Source of the DNA: Candidatus Bathyarchaeum sp.
GTDB taxonomy: Archaea; Thermoproteota; Bathyarchaeia; Bathyarchaeales; Bathyarchaeaceae
Direction of reading: 5' to 3'
Length of the DNA: 5,985 bases
Assembly: GCA_003096255.1 (NCBI GenBank)
Contig: PIXS01000384.1
Coordinates: 1 to 5,985 of the forward strand
The translations under genes and the position numbers were made by a program. Position 1 is the first letter of the stretch. Each line of letters starts with the position of its first letter. The notes under the pieces are model-generated. The model had not been told where the DNA came from, searched no databases, and saw only the letters and a list, made by a program, of their open reading frames with translations. Shown in pieces: positions 1 through 5,056 of this stretch.

Positions 1-196
1 AAACTCCAAAATAGTGCGGGTCTTCTGGCGTGCCTGGACCTGGGGAGATAACGATTCGTTTAGGATCAAGGCGCATAGCCTGTTCGAGGTCAATTTTGTC
101 GTTTCTGTAAACGACGGGTTCTCCTCCAAGTTCTCCAATATACTGGACAAGGTTGTAGACGAAGGAGTCGTAATTGTCAATTACCAAAACTTTCAT
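1..196 (-). CDS. trpG: Anthranilate synthase component II (glutamine amidotransferase), N-terminal part
   Basis: Glutaminase subunit that releases ammonia from glutamine and passes it to TrpE to make anthranilate, the first step of tryptophan synthesis in the cytoplasm. Only the first 65 residues lie in the window; the gene continues past the left edge. The visible part begins [16 protein letters not shown], the standard opening of class I amidotransferases of this family, and reaches the SPGPGTP motif (about residues 51-57), which forms the oxyanion-hole loop. The catalytic Cys and the His-Glu pair would lie outside the window. The ATG overlaps the trpE stop codon as ATGA, so translation is probably coupled to trpE. 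A PabA role (4-aminobenzoate synthesis) cannot be excluded from this fragment, since one amidotransferase often serves both pathways, but the overlap with trpE favours TrpG. Confidence 0.93.
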   Translation of the reverse strand, partial: MKVLVIDNYDSFVYNLVQYIGELGGEPVVYRNDKIDLEQAMRLDPKRIVISPGPGTPEDPHYFGV

Positions 197-1602
197 TCTT
201 TTCCACTTCCTGAAACTTCTAACGCTTTCATTAATGCCTGAGCCTTGTGCTCAGTCTCGAACCATTCCTTTTCTGGCTCAGAGTCTGCCACTATGCCTGC
301 TCCAACCTGAATGTGGGCTTTGTCTCCGTTGGCGATGAGGGTTCTGATGGTTATGGCAAAGTCTGCATTGCCGTTGTAAGAGAAGTAGCCTACGGCTCCA
401 GCGTATGGTCCCCTTCTTGTTGGCTCGAGCTCCTCAATTATCTCCATTGCTCTGACCTTGGGGGCTCCAGAAACTGTGCCTGCTGGAAAAACTGCTCTCA
501 GGGCGTCGTAGCAGTCGCATTCGTCTCTTAGGTTGCCGACAACCCGCGAAACGATATGCTGGACGTGGCTGTATTGGTGCACCTGCATGAATTCTGGGAG
601 GTGGACGCTTCCGAACTTGGACACTTTTCCGATGTCGTTTCTGCCCAAATCCACAAGCATCACGTGCTCTGCCCGTTCTTTAGGGTCTGCGAGGAGTTCT
701 TCGGTCAGTCGCCTGTTTTCTGTTGGGTTTTTTACGTGGGGTCTTGTGCCTGCTATGGGAAAAGTTTCAACAGTCCTGTTTTCAACTCTTACGAGCATTT
801 CTGGGCTTGATCCAACTATCTGATGTTTGCCCGACTTGAGAAAGTACATGTATGGTGATGGGTTTATTTCTCTGAGGTTGCGGTAGAAGCCAACAAGGTC
901 GCCTCTGATTTGGAAATCGTAACGCTTGGAGAGAACAACTTGAAAGATGTCGCCTGCAGTCACATACTCTTTAGCTTTCTCCACGGCATCCTCAAACCGC
1001 TCCTTACTTATGTTGACTTTCAGTTGCTTGTGCGCCAGTCCCTCGTTATCGCTTGGCTCTTTTAGCACTTCAGCAATTTCAGGTAGCCGGTTCTCGTTCA
1101 GGTGATAGTATAGTGCCTGCCTGTTTCTATAGTCATAGACTATGCCATCATCAAAAACTCCGACTTCAACGTCAGGGAAGCGCTGGTCGTCAACTGCGGT
1201 TTCGGGCAGTTTCTCCCAGCATCTGACCGCATCGTAGGAGATGTACCCTACGGCTCCGCCGATGAATCTTTGCTCTTTGAAGCCCTGTATGTTTCTGAGG
1301 GTTTCTTTGATTACAGCCAAGGGCTCGTCGACTTGTTTCCTCTCCTCGTCGCCGCTTCTTTTGTTGCGGATAATTGCTTCTCCGTTTTTGATTGTGATTG
1401 TTAGGGTTGGGTCGAATCCTATGAAGGAGTATTGTGACAGCTTCTTTGGTCCTTCAATTGACTCAAGAATGTATGTGCTTTCGTAGTTGTTGTAGAGTTT
1501 CGAGAAGATTTCAAGAGGCAGCTTTTCGAAGGAGAGTTTCTTGATTTTCAATTGGCGAGTGAATTTAGAATTTGTTGGCGTTGATTTGGATATGCCAAAC
1601 AT
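193..1602 (-). CDS. trpE: Anthranilate synthase component I
   Basis: Chorismate-binding subunit of anthranilate synthase, converting chorismate and ammonia to anthranilate and pyruvate. The 469-residue length is normal for the family. The N-terminal domain carries ILES (residues 45-48), matching the tryptophan-binding LLES feedback motif, and YSFIGF (58-63). The chorismate-binding domain follows: GDIFQVVLS (217-225), VGSSPEM (263-269), IAGTRP (283-288), [15 protein letters not shown] (309-323), [15 protein letters not shown] (373-387) and [14 protein letters not shown] (434-447). Alanine in IAGTRP favours TrpE over PabB, which usually has lysine there (PIKGT). ILES suggests the enzyme is feedback-inhibited by tryptophan. 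The ATG start is preceded by GAGGG only three bases upstream, a tight spacing, but no other Met lies near the start of the conserved domain. It is the first gene of an operon with trpG. Confidence 0.96.
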   Translation of the reverse strand: MFGISKSTPTNSKFTRQLKIKKLSFEKLPLEIFSKLYNNYESTYILESIEGPKKLSQYSFIGFDPTLTITIKNGEAIIRNKRSGDEERKQVDEPLAVIKETLRNIQGFKEQRFIGGAVGYISYDAVRCWEKLPETAVDDQRFPDVEVGVFDDGIVYDYRNRQALYYHLNENRLPEIAEVLKEPSDNEGLAHKQLKVNISKERFEDAVEKAKEYVTAGDIFQVVLSKRYDFQIRGDLVGFYRNLREINPSPYMYFLKSGKHQIVGSSPEMLVRVENRTVETFPIAGTRPHVKNPTENRRLTEELLADPKERAEHVMLVDLGRNDIGKVSKFGSVHLPEFMQVHQYSHVQHIVSRVVGNLRDECDCYDALRAVFPAGTVSGAPKVRAMEIIEELEPTRRGPYAGAVGYFSYNGNADFAITIRTLIANGDKAHIQVGAGIVADSEPEKEWFETEHKAQALMKALEVSGSGKE

Positions 1603-1652
1603 GATCCCTCATGACATGTCTCTCCTAAGGAACACTGATAGACCATAACGTC

Positions 1653-1662
1653 ATATTTAAAG
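1653..1662 (-). promoter_or_regulatory. TATA-like box of trpE
   Basis: Read on the minus strand the sequence is CTTTAAATAT, close to the archaeal TATA consensus. Counting about 27 bases downstream from its centre puts the transcript start near 1630, giving a leader of roughly 28 bases that includes the GAGGG before trpE. The leader is too short for an attenuator-type leader peptide, so any tryptophan control would act through a DNA-binding repressor or through enzyme feedback. This is inferred from sequence only. Confidence 0.55.
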
Positions 1663-1804
1663 CTTCTGAGTACAAAAATGTGCCTTAGACCTTGTTAAAC
1701 TCAACAAAGAAGCCACGACAAACTAAAAGACCTGAACAAGACCCTAAGTAGCTTCTACATAATCCCCTAAACAGGCGAACACCTTACGAGATCGGATGCG
1801 CAAC

Positions 1805-1813
1805 TTTAATTAA
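1805..1813 (+). promoter_or_regulatory. TATA-like box of the Sec61-beta gene
   Basis: TTTAATTAA lies about 37 bases before the ATG at 1846. A transcript starting about 27 bases downstream of its centre would begin near 1835, leaving a leader of only about ten bases with no SD sequence. This would make the message nearly leaderless, which is common in archaea. It sits in the region shared with the divergent trpE promoter. Confidence 0.45.
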
Positions 1814-1845
1814 CACCCCAATGGAAATGTATGAACTGAACCGCC

Positions 1846-2019
1846 ATGAGTGTTCGAAGAAAAAAACAAAAAGACGGAACACGGATGCCCGCTCAAGGCG
1901 CTGGGCTTCTACGATTCTTTGAAGAGGACACTAGAGGCGTTAAGGTTAGACCTGAAATTGCTGTCATCTTAGGCGTAGCCCTTATAGCAGTCAGCATTGT
2001 AGCAACATCCGTCTTCTAA
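1846..2019 (+). CDS. secG: Preprotein translocase subunit Sec61-beta (archaeal SecG)
   Basis: Small tail-anchored subunit of the archaeal SecYE-beta protein-export channel in the cytoplasmic membrane. The 57-residue product begins MSVRRKKQKDGTRMP, a basic cytoplasmic segment. It continues with the family signature AGLLRFFEEDTRGVKVRPE (about residues 19-37), where archaeal Sec61-beta proteins carry an AGLLRF..E..G.K..P pattern. It ends with one membrane helix (about 38-56, AVILGVALIAVSIVATSVF). The size matches the family. ATG 1846 was chosen because an upstream in-frame ATG at 1831 is followed at once by a stop; a second Met at residue 14 is a possible alternative start but would remove the basic arm. 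No SD is visible. The gene stands alone, divergent from trpE and convergent with the LSm-like gene. Confidence 0.93.
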   Translation: MSVRRKKQKDGTRMPAQGAGLLRFFEEDTRGVKVRPEIAVILGVALIAVSIVATSVF

Positions 2020-2029
2020 AAGCCTTAAC

Positions 2030-2311
2030 TTACTTTTCATGCAATACTTCGATGCGTTGAACAGCACTTAAGTTAACAAAAACTTCGCTTCTGTCTTCTC
2101 TGCTTACAATCTGCGGCACAGGCTGAGCTATTGTAGACCGCAACGTAACAACTTCTGCGTCAGAAAGCCAAATACCCGGAGGTTCCCTAGTTACGGCTGC
2201 CAATGTTCCTTCAAACCCGTAAGAAGGATCCAAAATTGCAACCATTTTTCGCCCAACGTGCCTCTCAAGAATCTGGAATACTGAGGGCGGAGGGGGTCCG
2301 GCTTTTGACAT
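2030..2311 (-). CDS. LSm-like (Sm-fold) small protein
   Basis: Encodes 93 residues. After a proline-rich start (GPPPPS, residues 5-10) comes a helix-like segment, VFQILERHVGRK, then strand-like stretches KMVAIL (22-27), GFEGTLAAV (32-40), GIWLSDAEVV (46-55) and VFVNLSAVQRIEVL (77-90). The order matches an Sm fold: an N-terminal helix, then 'hxGxxVxxxL', '[F]xGxL', 'xxLxDAE' and a closing 'VFIxxxxIxxI' strand. The canonical Sm2 'I-R-G' is replaced by VNLSA, so assignment rests on overall pattern. Archaeal Sm-like proteins form rings that bind U-rich RNA; whether this divergent member binds RNA is not known from sequence. The start is ATG with AAGGG two bases upstream. Its 3' end faces the Sec61-beta gene across 10 bases, so the two transcripts probably overlap in their 3' ends. 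Confidence 0.55.
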   Translation of the reverse strand: MSKAGPPPPSVFQILERHVGRKMVAILDPSYGFEGTLAAVTREPPGIWLSDAEVVTLRSTIAQPVPQIVSREDRSEVFVNLSAVQRIEVLHEK

Positions 2312-2339
2312 AGCCCTTCAAGATACGTTAAATTCGCCA

Positions 2340-2351
2340 TAAAAGCTTTTA
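2340..2351. repeat. 12-base perfect palindrome TAAAAGCTTTTA
   Basis: TAAAAGCTTTTA is its own reverse complement and lies between the LSm-like gene (start 2311, minus) and the small ORF at 2364 (plus). It could be an operator, or an AT-rich TATA-like element usable in both directions. Its centre is about 34 bases from the LSm-like start, which would give a leader of about eight bases. AT-rich palindromes of this size also arise by chance. Confidence 0.35.
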
Positions 2352-2363
2352 CGCCCCAAAATT

Positions 2364-2462
2364 ATGATTTTAAACATACTTTTGTTGCTGGTGCCTCTGA
2401 TCATGGTGTCCAGTTTGTCAATGTTTATTCACAAAAATGTTAACAGGATTTTCCTGATGTAA
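2364..2462 (+). CDS. Possible small hydrophobic peptide (32 residues), uncertain
   Basis: An ATG-to-TAA reading frame of 32 codons. Residues 2-22 are almost entirely hydrophobic (ILNILLLLVPLIMVSS...), followed by a short basic tail containing HKNVNR. This is the layout of a single-pass membrane peptide with its C-terminus in the cytoplasm. There is no SD. An AT-rich element at 2340-2351 lies about 18 bases upstream, slightly close for a TATA box. A T-tract about 25 bases after the stop could end a short transcript. I do not recognise the peptide, and a chance ORF in AT-rich intergenic DNA is at least as likely. Confidence 0.2.
   Translation: MILNILLLLVPLIMVSSLSMFIHKNVNRIFLM
2367..2376 (-). 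promoter_or_regulatory. Candidate TATA box of the LSm-like gene
   Basis: On the minus strand this reads GTTTAAAATC. A transcript start about 27 bases downstream would lie near 2345, giving a leader of about 34 bases before the LSm-like ATG. The palindrome at 2340-2351 is a competing candidate that would give a much shorter leader. The two cannot be separated from sequence alone. Confidence 0.35.
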
Positions 2463-2486
2463 TGCCAATTGTGTAAAAACGGTCGT

Positions 2487-2499
2487 ATTTTCTTTTTTT
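2487..2499 (+). terminator. T-tract, possible archaeal intrinsic terminator
   Basis: TATTTTCTTTTTTT on the plus strand (about 2486-2499) resembles the U-rich signals that end archaeal transcripts without needing a hairpin. It lies downstream of the small ORF at 2364-2462 and upstream of the DUF2070 promoter. It would insulate that promoter if the upstream plus-strand unit is real. Confidence 0.3.
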
Positions 2500-2540
2500 C
2501 GCGGAGGATTTAATTGGAGTAAACTGGCAGAAGTATAACA

Positions 2541-2550
2541 TTAATATTTT
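2541..2550 (+). promoter_or_regulatory. TATA-like box of the DUF2070 gene
   Basis: TTAATATTTT, preceded by a purine-containing stretch, lies about 50 bases before the TTG start at 2593. A transcript starting near 2572 would have a leader of about 20 bases that includes the SD sequence GAGAGG at 2580-2585. Confidence 0.45.
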
Positions 2551-2579
2551 TGTGGGTTTCCTAGAAGAAGAATAATGTA

Positions 2580-2585
2580 GAGAGG
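2580..2585 (+). promoter_or_regulatory. Shine-Dalgarno site supporting a TTG start
   Basis: GAGAGG is separated by seven bases from the TTG at 2593. This decides the start of the DUF2070 gene: no ATG is available in frame until residue 81, which lies after the first two membrane helices. Confidence 0.6.
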
Positions 2586-2592
2586 CATCAGG

Positions 2593-4416
2593 TTGACTGA
2601 CGATTCAACAGATAAATACATTGACAAGGCTGTGAAGCGGTATTCCAAACTGTTTAGTCTTCCCTCTCAAAACAAGCTCATAATCTATCTTGGAGTCTTG
2701 GTTCTGCATGGCGGAATCCTATCACTACTGCCTCTCAGTCTTTCTCTTGAAAATTTTCTTGTCGGCTTAGGCTTTGGCGCAAGCTTTTTTGTCCTGACCC
2801 TGCTCTCCGACCTGATAATCCGCTACAGTTCCATGAAAAACGACCTCATTTTCAATCTGAGGCGCTGTTCCGCCCTCTCTTTCTTCTCCTCGCTCGTCTG
2901 GTTTGCAATAATCATTCTCGGCAGCTTAATTAGCGCCCTTCTGGGAGCTCCAGAGCTTTGGATAAGATTCTTCTTTCTAGGTTTAAGTGGAGCCCTTATC
3001 CTTCGTCTACTCGTTCTTTCAGTTACCTCCTTCAACGGATTTGTGGGAACCGTCTTCTCGTCCCTCTTGCAGCCCGCCCTAGCTGCCCTTCCCATCGTTT
3101 TCATGGGGTCTGCAATTGGATATAATCTGGAGATGCAGCTTCTCGTTTTTACTTTAGCTTCTGTTTCTGTATCTCTCTTGGCTGTCTTTGCCTTCAAATA
3201 CGGCATGGACCAAGTGGGCAAAGGAATCGTTGGCATCGACTCTTCTGTACTCTTCAAAGCCTTCTTAGCTAACTGGACAGAAGACCTTGTCGCACCCTTG
3301 GAGAACTTCTTTGAGAAGCTTGGCAACGAAGAAGACGTCAAAGTTTCTTTGTTAACTTTCACAACTGGCGAGAAGGTGAAGGCGGTGATTGTTGTTCCTG
3401 CACTGCATCCAGGTCCATTCAAGAATCTTGGAAGCAGCCTTCTTCCATCATTGATTCAGACGAGCCTGCAGGACAAGCTTGATTGTGTTGTTTCTGTTCC
3501 TCATGGTTTAGTAGGTCACGAATTGGATGTTTCTACCCAAGCTGAAAACCGAAGAGTCATCCAGAACATACTCGAATTCGTCGGCGCCTCCTCAGCAAAT
3601 TCTAAAGCTACCCCCATGGAGCGCACTGAAAGCGATGATGCAAAAGCAAGTTGCCAACTCTTTGGTGACTGCGCCTTTCTGACGTTAACTACTGCCCCGA
3701 AAACCATTGAAGACCTTCCTCCAGAACTGGAGTCCCTGATTGTTGGCGAAGCTGAGAAACGGGGGCTTTCTGTTCTTGCAATTGATGCCCACAACAGCAT
3801 GGGCGGCTCCTTTGACCGAGATTCTGCTGTTGCCTCCTTCAGTAAATCTTCTGTTGATTGTCTTGAAAAGGCGCTGAAAAGCAAAAAGTCCTCATTCAAG
3901 GTGGGGGCGGCGACTGTTGTGCCCAAAGATTTCACGGTTCAGCAGGGGATGGGTCCTGGAGGAATAAGCGTGATTGTTGTTGAGGTCGAAGCTCAGAAAG
4001 TAGCGTACGTAACAATTGACGGAAACAACATGGTATCTGGGTTGAGAGACAAGATTCTTTCATCGCTGAAGCCGTTGGGAATAGACGACGGAGAAGTTCT
4101 CACCACTGACACCCACTCGGTATGTGGCATGATACGGTCCTCCAGAGGCTACAATCTGGTAGGCGAAGCAATCGACCACACGAAACTCATCAACTACATA
4201 ACAGAAGCAACCAAGAAAGCTCTAGATAATATGGAGCCTGCTGAGGCATCGTGGCGCACCGAAACAATCCACGACGTCAAAGTCATTGGGGAACAGCAGA
4301 TAACAGAGATGACTGTTCTGGCTGACAAAACCACAGAACGGACTAAAACCCTCGCATTATCCCTTTTCCCCGCTGCTGCCCTATCTTTGATTCTGCTTCT
4401 GCTTGTCCTCCTCTAA
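2593..4416 (+). CDS. DUF2070 family membrane protein with C-terminal soluble domain
   Basis: Encodes 607 residues. The size, architecture and HPGPF motif match the archaeal DUF2070 family (uncharacterised membrane proteins); I recognise it by pattern. A short acidic/basic N-terminus is followed by about six membrane helices (roughly 28-48, 53-75, 92-116, 123-146, 150-178, 180-203). A large soluble domain (about 215-580) comes next, then a final helix (586-607) ending in Leu-rich residues. The soluble domain carries polar motifs typical of an active or binding site: HPGPF (272-276), HGLVGHE (304-310), DAHNSMGG (398-405), GMGPGGI (452-458), IDGNN (475-479) and TDTHSVCG (505-512). No function is established for the family as far as I know; a membrane-anchored hydrolase or metal-binding enzyme is my inference. 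The TTG start is supported by GAGAGG. It appears to be monocistronic, with the ferritin-like gene 73 bases downstream. Confidence 0.8.
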   Translation: MTDDSTDKYIDKAVKRYSKLFSLPSQNKLIIYLGVLVLHGGILSLLPLSLSLENFLVGLGFGASFFVLTLLSDLIIRYSSMKNDLIFNLRRCSALSFFSSLVWFAIIILGSLISALLGAPELWIRFFFLGLSGALILRLLVLSVTSFNGFVGTVFSSLLQPALAALPIVFMGSAIGYNLEMQLLVFTLASVSVSLLAVFAFKYGMDQVGKGIVGIDSSVLFKAFLANWTEDLVAPLENFFEKLGNEEDVKVSLLTFTTGEKVKAVIVVPALHPGPFKNLGSSLLPSLIQTSLQDKLDCVVSVPHGLVGHELDVSTQAENRRVIQNILEFVGASSANSKATPMERTESDDAKASCQLFGDCAFLTLTTAPKTIEDLPPELESLIVGEAEKRGLSVLAIDAHNSMGGSFDRDSAVASFSKSSVDCLEKALKSKKSSFKVGAATVVPKDFTVQQGMGPGGISVIVVEVEAQKVAYVTIDGNNMVSGLRDKILSSLKPLGIDDGEVLTTDTHSVCGMIRSSRGYNLVGEAIDHTKLINYITEATKKALDNMEPAEASWRTETIHDVKVIGEQQITEMTVLADKTTERTKTLALSLFPAAALSLILLLLVLL

Positions 4417-4477
4417 ATGCTTAGATGTCAAAAAAATTTCCGAAAACCTTATTCTCAATGTTGCACCTTTTTCATAG

Positions 4478-4483
4478 TAGGTG
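4478..4483 (+). promoter_or_regulatory. Shine-Dalgarno site deciding the ferritin-like start
   Basis: TAGGTG ends six bases before the TTG at 4490. The competing GTG at 4481 lies inside this site and has no SD of its own at a suitable distance. The TTG is therefore the better start. Confidence 0.5.
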
Positions 4484-4489
4484 TTTGTT

Positions 4490-4969
4490 TTGAGTTCAAA
4501 GGATGAGCTAGTTGATTTTTTCAAGAATCAAATCAAAATTGAGCAAACCATTGTGGACTCTGTAAAAGAAGGATTAACTGAAATAGAAAATCCCGCAGTC
4601 ACGGGAGATCTGAAGGGAATCTCGTTAGATTCCTTGAAGCACGCACAAATGTATTCTTCTGCAATTACTCTCTTAACTAGCGTTCCTCAGGCGTTGACCG
4701 AAGGCAACCTTGACAAACAGAGAGAACTTGTGAAGAAACACATAGAACTAGAGGTAGAGGTCATACAGAAACTCGACAAGGCGATTCCCACAATCCAAAA
4801 CGAGAAAGTTAAGCTTCTACTAAACGCAATCTTGTCCGACGAGAAGAGACATCACGCCCTCCTTAAGAATGTCTTGGAGATTCTCGTTAAAGGCGAAACC
4901 ATAACAGACCAAGACTGGTGGGATGTCATGTGGGAAAACGTGCCCTTCCACGGAACCCCAGGCGGATAA
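4490..4969 (+). CDS. Ferritin-like (rubrerythrin-type) four-helix protein
   Basis: Encodes 159 residues from TTG 4490 (a GTG at 4481 would add three). It is almost all alpha-helical with a ferritin-like di-iron layout. Helix 1 is KNQIKIEQTIVDSVKE with Glu18. Helix 2 is LDSLKHAQMYSSAITLL with His51. Helix 3 is KKHIELEVEVIQKLD with Glu86/88/90. Helix 4 is ILSDEKRHHALLKNVLEIL with a clear ExxH (Glu118, His121). In rubrerythrin-type proteins helix 2 also has ExxH; here Ser48 stands at the Glu position and Asp47 is next to it, so the iron site may be altered. A tail of about 20 residues with DWWDVMWENVPFHG is rich in Trp. No C-terminal rubredoxin domain or Cys pairs are present. Likely role: iron binding, peroxide handling or another oxidative-stress function in the cytoplasm (inferred). 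It is probably transcribed separately from the DUF2070 gene. Confidence 0.72.
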   Translation: MSSKDELVDFFKNQIKIEQTIVDSVKEGLTEIENPAVTGDLKGISLDSLKHAQMYSSAITLLTSVPQALTEGNLDKQRELVKKHIELEVEVIQKLDKAIPTIQNEKVKLLLNAILSDEKRHHALLKNVLEILVKGETITDQDWWDVMWENVPFHGTPGG

Positions 4970-4999
4970 AAACAAAAACTAAAAAAATAAACCGTTTGA

Positions 5000-5041
5000 C
5001 TGAACGAGCAAAGGCAACCCCCTGACGCCTTTCTCAATCAG
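5000..5041. terminator. Bidirectional hairpin between convergent genes
   Basis: An interrupted inverted repeat: CTGA, GAG and AAAGGC (5000-5015) pair with GCCTTT, CTC and TCAG (5027-5041), with a two-by-two internal loop, one bulged C and an 11-base loop. TTTTTT follows on the plus strand (5047-5052). The A-rich run at 4968-4990 supplies T-runs on the minus strand. It sits between the stops of the ferritin-like gene and porB and could end transcription from both sides. Confidence 0.5.
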
Positions 5042-5056
5042 CCCAATTTTTTAAAG

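Noticed and set aside
193..1602. Aminodeoxychorismate synthase component I (PabB) instead of TrpE
   Set aside because: The IAGTRP motif has Ala where PabB usually has Lys, and the tryptophan-binding ILES motif and adjacent trpG fit anthranilate synthase.
1690..1740. Short repeats around CTTGTT and AACAAG
   Set aside because: Five- to six-base matches in AT-rich sequence are expected by chance and form no extended structure.
2444..2456. Small hairpin CAGGA-TTT-TCCTG
   Set aside because: A five-base stem with a three-base loop inside the possible small ORF; too short to call a regulatory element.
2378..2500. C/D box guide RNA in the intergenic region
   Set aside because: Only loose matches to the C box (TGATCATG) and D box (CTGA) are present; no proper RTGATGA/CTGA pair at guide-RNA spacing.
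2823..3422. 199-codon open frame on the minus strand inside the DUF2070 gene
   Set aside because: It is antisense to a clearly coding frame, its product is low-complexity and rich in Lys/Arg/Ser/Thr, and it has no recognisable domain. It is a shadow of codon bias.
3516..3935. 139-codon open frame on the minus strand inside the DUF2070 gene
   Set aside because: Antisense shadow with no domain pattern; the plus-strand frame here carries the conserved His/Asp motifs.
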